Shown here piece by piece: positions 1-9,141 of a stretch of 64,000 nucleotides of DNA. How positions within the stretch are numbered: position 1 is the stretch's first letter; the number at the start of each line of letters is the position of its first letter. The notes beneath the pieces are model-generated. The model was not told the origin of the DNA. It saw only the letters and a program-made list of their open reading frames with translations, and made no database searches. Position numbers and translations under genes: made by a program. The stretch is from Acinetobacter lactucae (lineage in GTDB: Bacteria; Pseudomonadota; Gammaproteobacteria; Pseudomonadales; Moraxellaceae): contig NZ_LRPE01000005.1 of assembly GCF_001605885.1 (NCBI RefSeq), positions 1-64,000 of the forward strand. Reading direction: 5' to 3'.

Positions 1-1620
1 TCAACTTTAGATTTATACGTTAACCAGCAAAAGATTTATTCAGGGCTAGTCCCTTCAGGTCCTTTTGATATTAAGCAACTGCCGTTTATTTCCGGAAATG
101 AAGTCACGCTGGTGACCACCGATGCAACAGGCCAGCAGAGCATTACCAAAAAACCTTACTATTTTTCCTCCAAGATTCTGGCAAAAGGCATTAATGAGTT
201 TTCAGTAGACGTCGGCGTTCCACGCTATAACTACGGACTGTTTTCCAACGATTATGACGATGCCACCTTTGCATCAGGTGCGATCCGATACGGCTACAGC
301 AACTCACTGACTTTAAGCGGTGGAGCAGAAGCATCAACAGATGGCCTGTCGAATCTCGGCACAGGCTTTGCCAAGAATCTGTTTGGTATTGGAGTGATTA
401 ATGCCGATATTGCAGCAAGCCAGTATAAAGATGAAAACGGCTATTCTGCCTTGCTGGGTCTAGAAGGACGCATCAGTAAGAATATTTCACTCAACACCAG
501 TTATCGCAAAGTCTTTGATAACTACTTTGATCTTGCCCGTGTATCTCAAGTCAGATATTTAAAAGATAACCAGACCGATGCCGAGCCACACAACTATCTG
601 AGCTACAGTGCACTGGCAGATGAGATTTTTAGGGCAGGGATTAACTACAACTTTTACGCAGGCTACGGGGCTTATCTGGGCTATAACCAGATCAAATATA
701 GCGATAACTCCTATAAATTACTGTCTGCCAACTTAAGTGGCAGTCTTAACAAGAATTGGGGATTTTATACCTCAGCCTATAAAGATTATGAAAATAACAA
801 GGACTATGGTCTTTACTTTGCCCTGCGTTATACACCGTCCAGTAAGCTTAATGCGATTACGAGTGTCTCTAGTGACAGTGGCAGGCTGAGTTACCGCGAG
901 GAAATCTTCGGCTTATCAGAACCAAAAATCGGATCATTTGGCTGGGGTGGTTATGTTGAGCGAGATCAGGATGCGAATGAAAACAATGCTTCGATTTATG
1001 CCTCTTACCGAGCGCGAGCTGCTTACCTGACAGGACGCTATAACCGATTTGGAGACAACGATCAGGTTGCACTATCAGCGACGGGTTCCTTGGTTGCAGC
1101 CGCAGGGCGTATCTTTGCGGCCAATGAAATTGGAGAGGGTTATGCGGTTGTCACCAATGCCGGACCGAAAAGCCAAATTATAAATGGTGGTGCTAATTTA
1201 GGAGCAACCGACAAGTCTGGTCGATTCTTAATTGCGAATTTGAGGCCCTACCTATCTCATCATATCTACCTAGATCCATCATATTTGCCTTTGGAGTGGG
1301 ATGTTACATCTACAAATCAGATGGTCTTTGTAGGCTACCGCCAAGGGGCCTTAATTGACTTTGGGGCTCATCGGGTTATTTCAGGATTAGTAAAACTTGT
1401 TGATCTAAACAATTCACCGTTATTGCCGGGTTATACGGTTCGGATTAATGGGCAGCAAGAGGGGGTAGTTGGTTATGAGGGCGAAGTATTTATTCAAAAT
1501 CTATTAAAACAAAACACACTCGAAGTGGATCTTTTAGATCGTGGCTCGTGCCAAGTTGATTTCACCTATAACAGTAATCAGTACTCAACTAAAAAATTGG
1601 GGCCATATATATGCCGATAA
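1..1620 (+). CDS. Outer-membrane fimbrial usher, archaic chaperone-usher type (5' end outside window)
   Basis: The frame is open from base 1, so the gene begins upstream; about 539 C-terminal residues are visible. Ushers are outer-membrane beta-barrels that receive chaperone-bound pilins and extrude the fibre. The first visible residues read LDLYVNQQKI, then VPSGPFDI and EVTLVTTDATG, the usual usher pattern ahead of the pore. A long beta-barrel follows, rich in alternating aromatic and polar residues, then a plug/C-terminal carboxypeptidase-like region (PGYTVRINGQ) ending at a Cys-containing tail. It overlaps the next gene, a spore-coat-U tip protein, by 10 bases. That pairing is typical of Csu-like (archaic, sigma-class) pili rather than of type 1 or P pili. 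The chaperone and pilin genes should lie just upstream. Confidence 0.85.
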   Translation, partial: STLDLYVNQQKIYSGLVPSGPFDIKQLPFISGNEVTLVTTDATGQQSITKKPYYFSSKILAKGINEFSVDVGVPRYNYGLFSNDYDDATFASGAIRYGYSNSLTLSGGAEASTDGLSNLGTGFAKNLFGIGVINADIAASQYKDENGYSALLGLEGRISKNISLNTSYRKVFDNYFDLARVSQVRYLKDNQTDAEPHNYLSYSALADEIFRAGINYNFYAGYGAYLGYNQIKYSDNSYKLLSANLSGSLNKNWGFYTSAYKDYENNKDYGLYFALRYTPSSKLNAITSVSSDSGRLSYREEIFGLSEPKIGSFGWGGYVERDQDANENNASIYASYRARAAYLTGRYNRFGDNDQVALSATGSLVAAAGRIFAANEIGEGYAVVTNAGPKSQIINGGANLGATDKSGRFLIANLRPYLSHHIYLDPSYLPLEWDVTSTNQMVFVGYRQGALIDFGAHRVISGLVKLVDLNNSPLLPGYTVRINGQQEGVVGYEGEVFIQNLLKQNTLEVDLLDRGSCQVDFTYNSNQYSTKKLGPYICR

Positions 1621-2639
1621 GTATTGAAAGATATATTCTCTGGATGGTGGGTGGAAAGTTTCCCTTGCTTATAAAATATCTTCTGGTCATGGTTCTTGTT
1701 TTTATTCTGTATGCGTTTTTTAGCTCAGCACATGCCAGTTGTACGGTAACGGGAACAACCAATAATACTTACAATTACACAGCGGCCACTATTAATAGTG
1801 ATGCTGTTCTGACATATACAGGGACAATACGTTGTTATGGGGGACGTTCAACACCAGAAATTTCAAGTTATATGTGCATGAAAACCGTCTTTACGGGCAC
1901 TACAAATGCAATTAACAATGTTTCATTACCTTATACGGTCACCGCAACTGTAGGTGGGACAGGGTCTTCTACTACAAGCCACATTTCAAATGTCTGGTAT
2001 GGTCCTGTAAGAACGGTCGCTTCAAATAATGTTATTAGTTACTCTGTAAATATAAAAGTACCAGCCCGTACAGGGTCGCTCATGGCATACCCTAAAGGAA
2101 CCTATACTGGTACGGTTCAGCTATTTTGGGACATGCAAGCAAGCTCTAGCACTGTGTGTGAGGGGAATAGTGGTGGAGGTTGGGACTCGGGTAATACCAC
2201 AATCACTGCTAATTATGTTGTGCCAAGTTTGTGTCAAATAGATTCAACATCAAATGTCGATTTTGGGAATATTAATGATATGGGCACGACTCGTCGTGAT
2301 TATACAGCTCAAGGCGCTGTGAATACGACCTGTAATCATGGAACGTCATACAGTATTTATTTAGGGGATGGTAATAACCGTATAAGTGGTGGTTTTAGGC
2401 GTATGGTGAATAGTAATAATGAATTTATTCCCTATCAACTCTATAAAGACTCTAACTATAGTACGGTATGGGATGCCACAGGAGGCGTGATTACTGTTGG
2501 GGGTACAGGTGGTGTTTCTAAAACAGGTTCTGGGAGTACTCAAAGCACCACAGTTTATGGAAAAATTCCGCAAGGTACCTCTATTTCAACAGCCCCTGGT
2601 AATTACTCAGATGCGATAGTCGTTACAGTGACTTATTAA
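1611..2639 (+). CDS. Csu-type fimbrial tip subunit with spore coat protein U domains (CsuE-like)
   Basis: The 342-residue protein has an N-terminal hydrophobic export segment (about residues 20-43) with a likely cleavage after AHA, before SCTVTG. Two pilin-like domains follow. The second starts near CQIDSTSNVDFGNI and ends in the beta-rich SDAIVVTVTY tail, the spore coat U (SCPU) pattern. Size and two-domain layout match the CsuE class of tip adhesins, not a one-domain major pilin. It overlaps the usher gene by 10 bases, so the two are translationally coupled. By family, it would sit at the pilus tip and mediate attachment to surfaces. The sequence does not show whether this pilus is the main csu system or a paralogue. 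Confidence 0.75.
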   Translation: MPISIERYILWMVGGKFPLLIKYLLVMVLVFILYAFFSSAHASCTVTGTTNNTYNYTAATINSDAVLTYTGTIRCYGGRSTPEISSYMCMKTVFTGTTNAINNVSLPYTVTATVGGTGSSTTSHISNVWYGPVRTVASNNVISYSVNIKVPARTGSLMAYPKGTYTGTVQLFWDMQASSSTVCEGNSGGGWDSGNTTITANYVVPSLCQIDSTSNVDFGNINDMGTTRRDYTAQGAVNTTCNHGTSYSIYLGDGNNRISGGFRRMVNSNNEFIPYQLYKDSNYSTVWDATGGVITVGGTGGVSKTGSGSTQSTTVYGKIPQGTSISTAPGNYSDAIVVTVTY

Positions 2640-3163
2640 TGACTTTTTGATTCTAATTTTGAATTTTTTGCTCGTGTTTTAATTAGTAAATATGAATAAT
2701 GAGAAGTTTTAAATTTGATATTTAAGCTAAGTTCGATTTGAAAACTTAGCTTAAAAAGAATTTGATCTATAAAATATGATGTTTAATTTTTTAATTTAAA
2801 GAAAATATGAAAGCTATTAAAAAAATAGGTGTAACAACCAGATTATCGATAATGTTGTTTAAGGATGAGTAAAAACAGAAAAAGACAAATTAAAAAAATA
2901 AGAAAAAACATCTGATGATTAAATACCTTATGAATATTAAATGTATTTTTACACAAGTTAACAGATTGTACAAATTAAATTACAGTTCTCTTTACTTTAT
3001 TTATTCTTTCTTATCAATAAAAAATTCTTTTAGAGACAAGTAAATGATCAATTATTTAGTTATTTGTATTGCAAAACAAAGTGTTAAAATTGAAGCGTTG
3101 GGATGTTTTGACATATATGACTATCTCGAATTTTAACCTATTGAAAATGCAAAGGTTTACAAC
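2640..3163. other. AT-rich intergenic region without a convincing gene
   Basis: About 520 very AT-rich bases between the pilus operon and the MFS gene. Apart from the hairpin at 2721-2755 I see no coding pattern. A short open frame at 3069-3320 overlaps the MFS gene out of frame and looks spurious. Confidence 0.6.
2721..2755. repeat. Perfect 13-bp inverted repeat after the pilus operon
   Basis: TTTAAGCTAAGTT and AACTTAGCTTAAA flank a 9-base loop, 82 bases after the tip gene stop. It is followed by AAGAA rather than a T run, so it is not a standard intrinsic terminator. It may be an mRNA-stabilising hairpin or a factor-assisted end. Confidence 0.5.
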
Positions 3164-4327
3164 TTGTTCCAACCACTTACCCTCCAAACTCGACTCGGTG
3201 GATTCTACTTTTTCTACTATTCTATTGTGGGCACATTTATGCCCTATTGGAATTTATATCTTCAAGATCAAGGGTTTAATTATCAGGAAATTGGTGTTTT
3301 ATCATCAATTGCGATTGTAACGCGTTTTTTTGCGCCTTTAATTTGGGGATGGATTGCTGATAAATCTGGTAAACGAATGCTACTTGTCCGGCTGGCAACA
3401 TGGATGGAGTCGTGTATATGGTTGGCCATTTTTATAGTGCCAAATACTTTCCAATCGATTGCTTTACTTATGCTTATTTTTAGCTTCTTTCAAAATGCGA
3501 TTTTGGCTCAATTTGAAGGGGTTACTTTATTTTGGTTGGGTGATCAAAAAGCTAAACTTTATGGCAAAATTCGTAAGTGGGGCTCTGTTGGATTTATTGT
3601 CGGGGTATTCACTATTGGTGCAATTTTAGAAATAGTGCCTATTTCAATGCTCCCAATTTTATTGTTAATTATTGCTTCACTGGCATTTATTTGGTCTTTC
3701 ACAATTCGCGAACCTGATAGTGCACCTACCTCACAAAAACATTTAGAACCTTTACTTCCAGTTCTTAAGCGCCCTACAGTAGCTGCATTTTTTACAATTG
3801 AATTTATTCTACTTTTTTCACACGCACCTTTTTATAGTTTCTATAGTAATTTCTTGAAATCTTTAAGTTTTAGCACCACGCAAATTGGTTTCTTATGGGC
3901 TATGGGCGTTTTTGCTGAAATTTTCATGTTTTCAATTGCTGCAAAAGTTTTTCAATATTTCTCGTGGCGTATTTTGGTAATTGCGTGCTTAATATTGACG
4001 AGTATACGCTGGATGTTAGTTGCTATATTTTCACATGATTTTATTGGACAGCTTTTTGCACAGTGTTTGCACGCTTTTAGTTTTGGTTTATTTCATTTAA
4101 TTGCGATGCGAGTTATTTTCCAAAACTTCTCAGCGGGACAACAGGGACGTGGTCAGGCACTTTACAGCACCATGTGGGGTTTGGGAGTAGCTTTTGGTAG
4201 TGTTTTAGCTGGGCATTTCTGGAATATTCTTTCTGGTGAAATCATCTTTATGTGTGCAAGTTTAATTGTGCTATTAGGTTTGGGCTTTGTGATGTGGCTT
4301 CCTAAACAAATTGATTTATCAACATAA
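3164..4327 (+). CDS. MFS transporter, HcaT/LacY-like (MFS_1_like)
   Basis: The 387-residue protein has about twelve hydrophobic segments. Its N-terminus (GGFYFFYYSIVGTFMPYWNLYL) and the loop WGWIADKSGKR are typical of the HcaT-like subgroup of the major facilitator family, which includes the phenylpropionate transporter HcaT. The start is a TTG: the upstream frame closes at a TAA 28 bases before it, and AAAGG lies 8 bases upstream. The next in-frame ATG (3239) would remove half of the first membrane segment. Neighbours give no clue to the substrate, so HcaT describes the family only. Confidence 0.75.
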   Translation: MFQPLTLQTRLGGFYFFYYSIVGTFMPYWNLYLQDQGFNYQEIGVLSSIAIVTRFFAPLIWGWIADKSGKRMLLVRLATWMESCIWLAIFIVPNTFQSIALLMLIFSFFQNAILAQFEGVTLFWLGDQKAKLYGKIRKWGSVGFIVGVFTIGAILEIVPISMLPILLLIIASLAFIWSFTIREPDSAPTSQKHLEPLLPVLKRPTVAAFFTIEFILLFSHAPFYSFYSNFLKSLSFSTTQIGFLWAMGVFAEIFMFSIAAKVFQYFSWRILVIACLILTSIRWMLVAIFSHDFIGQLFAQCLHAFSFGLFHLIAMRVIFQNFSAGQQGRGQALYSTMWGLGVAFGSVLAGHFWNILSGEIIFMCASLIVLLGLGFVMWLPKQIDLST

Positions 4328-4484
4328 GTTTGAGTAAGGTAAAATTTCATAACTTTGTATCAAAAAATGCAGATAAATATAAAAATTGTTTGATGAGCTA
4401 TAGTTGCACGTTACAGTTGAAAAATATTGTTTTTATATGGTTATGGACCAATGATTTTCTAAAAAAATATGCTAACTTAAGTTC

Positions 4485-4988
4485 ATGCGTTTAACGATTA
4501 ATAAATCTATGAAAAATATTTATATTATTGGATTATTGTGGGCTTGTTCTGGTTTAGCTGTGGCAGAAACAGCGACAGAGCAGCCAGCCGAACAACCTGT
4601 TCGGACTGCAAGTAATCCTAATGCTATACGTATTGTTACGCGTCCTGAAATTATGGGATTATGGGGAATGGAAATTCCAAATAATAAGAAATGTGTGGAA
4701 TATTATAACTTTCGTAGCAGTAATGATGTAGTAATCAAAAGCGGTCAGGAATGGTCTTATGGTATCTACGAATATCAACCGTCTGATGATCCTAAAGAAC
4801 AGTTGGCCGCTTTAGTCATGCAAATTAAATTTGATAATAACAAAGTAGATTGTTCTGGCCAAAAGCAAGACCAAACAGGTGATGTCTCGCAATATTTTGT
4901 GCAATGGAAAAATGACCATACCATCAATTTCTGTTCAACAGCTAAGGGTGAACAGTGCTTTGCGACTTTGCGTCGAGTATTACCATAA
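4485..4988 (+). CDS. Small secreted protein of unknown function
   Basis: The 167-residue protein has a signal peptide: basic residues, then IYIIGLLWACSGLAVA, with likely cleavage before ETATEQ. The mature part begins with a short acidic, Pro/Glu-rich stretch. A compact domain follows with the motif IMGLWGMEIP and several cysteines (NNKKCVEYYN, VDCSGQ, NFCSTAKGEQCF) that could form disulfides in the periplasm. I do not recognise a characterised family. An internal ATG at 4509 would give a shorter signal peptide; neither start has a clear ribosome binding site. A strong terminator follows at once, shared with convergent accC. Confidence 0.6.
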   Translation: MRLTINKSMKNIYIIGLLWACSGLAVAETATEQPAEQPVRTASNPNAIRIVTRPEIMGLWGMEIPNNKKCVEYYNFRSSNDVVIKSGQEWSYGIYEYQPSDDPKEQLAALVMQIKFDNNKVDCSGQKQDQTGDVSQYFVQWKNDHTINFCSTAKGEQCFATLRRVLP

Positions 4989-5002
4989 AATTATAGATAT
5001 AA

Positions 5003-5036
5003 AAAAAGCCTCTTAAAGATAAGAGGCTTTTTTTAT
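5003..5036. terminator. Bidirectional intrinsic terminator
   Basis: GCCTCTTA-AAGA-TAAGAGGC with A and T runs on either side, placed between two convergent genes (secreted protein and accC). Confidence 0.9.
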
Positions 5037-6403
5037 TATGCAGTTTCAGCTTTCTTTTCTTCCACTTGCTTTAATAAGTGTTTTTCAAGGTAATGGATAT
5101 CCATTGCTTGAGAGCAGAAATTCTTATCTTGCAAAATAAGATCTTTATGCAAAGGAATATTTGTTTTAATTCCTGTAAGGATCATTTCATCTAATGCTTG
5201 ACGCATACGTGCAATTGAAGTTTCACGGTCTTTACCATGAGAAATCAATTTAGCAATCATAGAGTCATAGTAAGGTGGAATGCTATATTCAGGGTAGATG
5301 TGAGAATCTAAACGAATACCTGCACCGCCTGGTGCATAGAAACTTTCGATTTTACCCGGAGAAGGTAAGAACGTTGTTGGATCTTCTGCATTGATACGGC
5401 ATTCAATTGCATGTCCTTGAACTTTGATATCTTCTTGTTGAAGCTCTAGTCCTAGGCCACCAGCAATACGTAACTGTTGTTCAATAATATCTACACCAGT
5501 AACCATTTCAGTTACAGGATGCTCTACCTGAACACGAGTATTCATTTCAATAAAGAAGAATTCACCGTCTTCAAATAAGAATTCAAATGTACCAGCACCA
5601 CGATATTGCATTAACTGACAGGCATGAACACAGGCTTCTAAAATATCAGCTCGAGCTTGCTCTGGTAAATTCGGTGCAGGTGCTTCTTCTAGTACTTTTT
5701 GATGACGACGTTGTAATGAACAGTCGCGGTCATATAAATGGATTGCATGACCATTACCATCACCAAGAACTTGAACTTCGACATGGCGAGGTTTTTGTAA
5801 GAAGCGTTCCATGTAAACGGTATCATCACCGAACCACATTTCTGCATCACGTTGCGCTGCTTGAACTGATTCAAGTAGTGTATCTACACGCTCAACAATA
5901 CGCATACCACGTCCACCACCACCAGAAGCGGCTTTAACAATGAGCGGGAAGCCAATTTCTTTTGCTTCTGCCAATGCATTGTGGATAGTCACTGCATGGT
6001 CACAACCTGGTACAGTAGGTACGCCAGCTTTTTTCATGGCAACAATCGCAGAAACTTTATTCCCCATAAGGCGAATATGTTCTGGACGAGGGCCAATAAA
6101 AGTAAAGCCTGAACTTTCTACAATTTCAGCAAACTCAGCATTTTCTGAAAGGAAACCATAACCGGGGTGAATAGCATCAGCACCAGTAATTTCTGCAGCA
6201 GTAATAATTGCCGGGATATTTAAATAGCTATCACTACTTGCGCCCGGACCAATACATACTGCTTCATCAACAAAACGTAAATGCATCAAATCCTTGTCGG
6301 CATCTGAATAGATACCCACAGTCTTGATTCCTAATGTTTTACAAGCCCGGGTAATACGTAAAGCGATTTCACCACGGTTTGCAATTAAAACTTTTTGCAA
6401 CAT
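5036..6403 (-). CDS. accC: Acetyl-CoA carboxylase, biotin carboxylase subunit
   Basis: The 455-residue length is usual for AccC. It starts [17 protein letters not shown], the standard biotin carboxylase opening. It has the ATP-grasp glycine loop [12 protein letters not shown], the motif [20 protein letters not shown] with catalytic residues, and [12 protein letters not shown]. It carboxylates biotin on AccB using ATP and bicarbonate, the first step of fatty acid synthesis in the cytoplasm. It lies 17 bases after accB, in the common order aroQ-accB-accC. Confidence 0.97.
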   Translation of the reverse strand: MLQKVLIANRGEIALRITRACKTLGIKTVGIYSDADKDLMHLRFVDEAVCIGPGASSDSYLNIPAIITAAEITGADAIHPGYGFLSENAEFAEIVESSGFTFIGPRPEHIRLMGNKVSAIVAMKKAGVPTVPGCDHAVTIHNALAEAKEIGFPLIVKAASGGGGRGMRIVERVDTLLESVQAAQRDAEMWFGDDTVYMERFLQKPRHVEVQVLGDGNGHAIHLYDRDCSLQRRHQKVLEEAPAPNLPEQARADILEACVHACQLMQYRGAGTFEFLFEDGEFFFIEMNTRVQVEHPVTEMVTGVDIIEQQLRIAGGLGLELQQEDIKVQGHAIECRINAEDPTTFLPSPGKIESFYAPGGAGIRLDSHIYPEYSIPPYYDSMIAKLISHGKDRETSIARMRQALDEMILTGIKTNIPLHKDLILQDKNFCSQAMDIHYLEKHLLKQVEEKKAETA

Positions 6404-6420
6404 AGACGTCCCCGGGGTAA

Positions 6421-6840
6421 TTACGCGCGATAACGGAATAAAGGTTGACCGAATTGGATAACTTCACCATTTTTCACTAAAATTTCTTCAATCACGCCAC
6501 TTTGAGTTGCTTCAATTGGGTTCATGATTTTCATTGCTTCAATAATACCCAAAGTTTCACCAGCAGATACGGTTTGGCCTACTTTAACAAATGGTGCTTC
6601 ACCTGGGCTTGGAGCAGCGTAGAACACGCCAACCATTGGAGAAGTTTCAACTGCTCCACGCGGTGTTTTTGCAACTGGTGCTTCTGCAACAGGAGCAGCC
6701 GGAAGTGCTACACCAGCCGCAGCAACGACAGGATTGCGACGAGTTAAAGCGATTGATTGATCACCTTCTTTAACTTCGATCGCTTGCAAGTCAGACTCAA
6801 TCATTAAATCGATGAGTTTCTTAATTTTGCGGATATCCAT
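6421..6840 (-). CDS. accB: Biotin carboxyl carrier protein of acetyl-CoA carboxylase
   Basis: The 139-residue protein has the expected N-terminal helical part ([13 protein letters not shown]). An Ala/Pro-rich linker (about residues 38-62) follows, then a C-terminal biotinyl domain with EAMKIMN. The biotinylated lysine is about residue 104. It carries carboxyl-biotin between AccC and the AccAD transferase. It lies 17 bases before accC and 17 bases after aroQ, so the three are one transcript. Confidence 0.97.
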   Translation of the reverse strand: MDIRKIKKLIDLMIESDLQAIEVKEGDQSIALTRRNPVVAAAGVALPAAPVAEAPVAKTPRGAVETSPMVGVFYAAPSPGEAPFVKVGQTVSAGETLGIIEAMKIMNPIEATQSGVIEEILVKNGEVIQFGQPLFRYRA

Positions 6841-6857
6841 GGGCGACTATTCCTAAA

Positions 6858-7313
6858 CTAGTTTGGGTTAGATGGTTGAATTTTTTCAATAGCGTAATCG
6901 AGTGCAAAGCGATAGCCTTTTGCACCTAAACCACAAATCACGCCAATTGCTTTATCAGATAAATAAGAATGGTGTCTGAATGCCTCTCTGGCATGGACAT
7001 TCGACAAATGTACTTCAATAAATGGAATGGCAACGCCAAGTAGGGCATCGCGTAGAGCAACAGAGGTATGGGTGAGGGCAGCAGGATTAATAATAATAAG
7101 TTCCACGCGTTCAGTTTGTGCCTGATGAATACGATCAACAATGGCACCTTCCCAGTTGCTTTGAAAAGTATCTAATGTAATTGAAGCTTGTTGAGCTTGG
7201 CTAATAAGTTGTTGGTTAATATCATCTAAGGTAAGATGACCATATACTTCTGGTTCGCGTTTTCCCAGCAAATTTAAATTCGGTCCATGAATCACCAAAA
7301 TGGTCGAACTCAT
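6858..7313 (-). CDS. aroQ: Type II 3-dehydroquinate dehydratase
   Basis: The 151-residue protein is the usual size of the dodecameric type II enzyme. It shows the opening [18 protein letters not shown] with the catalytic tyrosine loop, [18 protein letters not shown], and [18 protein letters not shown] with the catalytic histidine. It converts 3-dehydroquinate to 3-dehydroshikimate in aromatic amino acid synthesis. It is the first gene of the aroQ-accB-accC operon. The promoter must lie in the 235 bases between 7314 and 7548. Confidence 0.97.
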   Translation of the reverse strand: MSSTILVIHGPNLNLLGKREPEVYGHLTLDDINQQLISQAQQASITLDTFQSNWEGAIVDRIHQAQTERVELIIINPAALTHTSVALRDALLGVAIPFIEVHLSNVHAREAFRHHSYLSDKAIGVICGLGAKGYRFALDYAIEKIQPSNPN

Positions 7314-7548
7314 TCAGATTGCTCCAGCTCTAAAGTTGCAAATATTCTTTGCAAGATCTCTGCAAAGTTTGCTTATTATGGCATATGTTTCTACAATTTT
7401 TTTATAATTTGTTTTCATCGTCGCAGAAAGGGTATACCAAATTCGGCTTATATATTGTAAATTTTGCGATGATTTAGCAATGTTAAAAAATGACAAAATT
7501 TCAAGTAATTTAATGGACCTTATTTTAAACTGAATTGACAAAAACAGT

Positions 7549-8889
7549 TCATGTATTTTGTGTAACGGCTATAGCGTTCTCTTCAATCACTAATAGTTCA
7601 TTCCATCGGGTCAGATAGTTTTTTGAACGATGGCATTGTTTCATATGCCAAGATGAACTTCGAGAATGATAACCGACTTGTAAATAGTGACTACCGAATC
7701 GGTTGCGAACTGTGCTGAGTGTTTGCATTAATTGTCGTCTTTGCTGAATCAACTCAAGAGGTTGCCATAAATCATCAATGTGATGTTGACGGGGATGCAA
7801 ACCACAAAATAAAACTCCAATTTTAATGTATTTTTTATTTTCTTTATATAAAACATCTATTTGCTGCATGGCTGCTTTTGTTAATATACATAAATCATCT
7901 GTTGCATAATTTAAGCCTATCGCTTGAGAAGATGCTTTTTTATAAGGTGGTTTATCTATTTTTTCATAAAGCATGACTTGAACGCAGGCACACAGCTGTT
8001 CTTGTTTCATTAAGCGGCGGTGAGCTCGGTTAAGATGAAAAATAAGCGCTTGTTTAATAATCTCAATGCTGGACAAAGCTTGAGCAAAACTGCGTGATGC
8101 TAAAATTCGTTTGGTGACAATGGCAGGATCGTCGAGTTGAATACAGGATTGGCCTTTTAGCTCACGAATGGTACGTGCCATAACCACAGAAAAAGCTTTT
8201 GCTAGATGATGCTCATTGGCAAAAGTTAAGTCTAAGCATGAATAAATCTCATAACTTCGTAATTGTTTGACCAATTGATAGCCAATTCCCCAGACTTCTT
8301 TGACCGAAGTATGCTGCATGAGGTCTTCAAGAAGCAAAGGGTCTAAGGTGGTGAAATTGCAAAGTCTATTAAAGCTTCTAATTTTTTTAGCATAGTGATT
8401 GGCTAATTTTGCTTGAGTTTTTGAATATCCGATGCCAATACAGCAAGGTAAGCTTAACCAACTTTCTAGAGTTTCTACGACTTTGGCACAGTAAGAGTGG
8501 ATATCTATAGACTGTAGGTAAGGGGTAAGGCGAATAAAGCATTCGTCAATAGAATAAGCTTCTAAATCATCGGGTGAGAAAAATTCCCCAAGCACTGAAA
8601 AAAAGCGACGCGACATTTCCGCATATAAAGTGTAGTTGCTTGAATATACATGTACACCTGCTTGAAGAGCGTCTTGCTCGATTTGATACCATGGGATACC
8701 CATTTTTATACCCATTTTTTTTGCTTCTTCACTACGTGATACAACACATCCATCGTTATTAGAAAGTACCACAACTGGTAGGCCAATAAGTTTGGGATTA
8801 AATAGTCGCTCACAACTCACATAACAATTATTAATGTCGACAAGCGCGTAAATTTCGCGGTGTGAGATTTCCATTATGATTTGCCCCAT
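7549..8889 (-). CDS. umuC: Y-family DNA polymerase V catalytic subunit, orphan UmuC
   Basis: The 446-residue protein has the Y-family palm motifs: ALVDINNCYVSCE (metal-binding Asp), VVVLSNNDGCVVSRS, and YSIDECF (catalytic Asp-Glu). A helix-hairpin-helix/finger region (KEVWGIGYQLVKQL) and a little-finger domain follow. It performs error-prone translesion synthesis with UmuD'. No umuD is adjacent, so the partner must come from another locus. The first ATG (8889) has no clear ribosome binding site; a second at 8874 gives MEISHRE and is also possible. A close match to the UmuDAb operator lies 81 bases upstream, pointing to DNA-damage induction. Confidence 0.92.
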   Translation of the reverse strand: MGQIIMEISHREIYALVDINNCYVSCERLFNPKLIGLPVVVLSNNDGCVVSRSEEAKKMGIKMGIPWYQIEQDALQAGVHVYSSNYTLYAEMSRRFFSVLGEFFSPDDLEAYSIDECFIRLTPYLQSIDIHSYCAKVVETLESWLSLPCCIGIGYSKTQAKLANHYAKKIRSFNRLCNFTTLDPLLLEDLMQHTSVKEVWGIGYQLVKQLRSYEIYSCLDLTFANEHHLAKAFSVVMARTIRELKGQSCIQLDDPAIVTKRILASRSFAQALSSIEIIKQALIFHLNRAHRRLMKQEQLCACVQVMLYEKIDKPPYKKASSQAIGLNYATDDLCILTKAAMQQIDVLYKENKKYIKIGVLFCGLHPRQHHIDDLWQPLELIQQRRQLMQTLSTVRNRFGSHYLQVGYHSRSSSWHMKQCHRSKNYLTRWNELLVIEENAIAVTQNT

Positions 8890-8969
8890 GAAAAATATTG
8901 GTAAAACTACATATTGATATTGTTTTCATAAACACAGTGAGGGGAAGTGTAGGATGAAAAAGTTGTATC

Positions 8970-8990
8970 TTGAATATGTAACAAAATCAA
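8970..8990 (-). promoter_or_regulatory. Candidate UmuDAb (LexA-like) operator upstream of umuC
   Basis: The 21 bases TTGAATATGTAACAAAATCAA differ from the UmuDAb box as I remember it (TTGAAAATGTAACTTTTTCAA) at about five positions. The outer TTGAA...TCAA arms and the central ATGTAAC are kept. It sits in the umuC upstream region, where a repressor would be expected. Confidence 0.65.
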
Positions 8991-9084
8991 GTTAACAAAA
9001 TTTCTAGCAGAATGCTAGGGTGGTTCTTTGGGTTTAACTTAGGTTAACCATGGAAAAAATAGATAAGGATTTAATATTTTTAAT

Positions 9085-9116
9085 AAAAAAAGGAGATCGC
9101 ATTAATCTCCTTTTTT
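9085..9116 (-). terminator. Intrinsic terminator of the TonB receptor gene
   Basis: GGAGAT-CGCATTA-ATCTCC flanked by A and T runs, 25 bases past the receptor stop codon on the minus strand. Confidence 0.85.
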
Positions 9117-9141
9117 GTGGCACATTTTGAGTCTGTTTTGA

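Noticed and set aside
3069..3320. 83-codon open frame before the MFS gene
   Set aside because: Overlaps the MFS gene out of frame; the MFS frame has clear membrane segments and a ribosome binding site.
7314..7541. 75-codon open frame between aroQ and umuC
   Set aside because: Begins directly at the aroQ start region, lacks a ribosome binding site and has no recognisable protein features; treated as intergenic.
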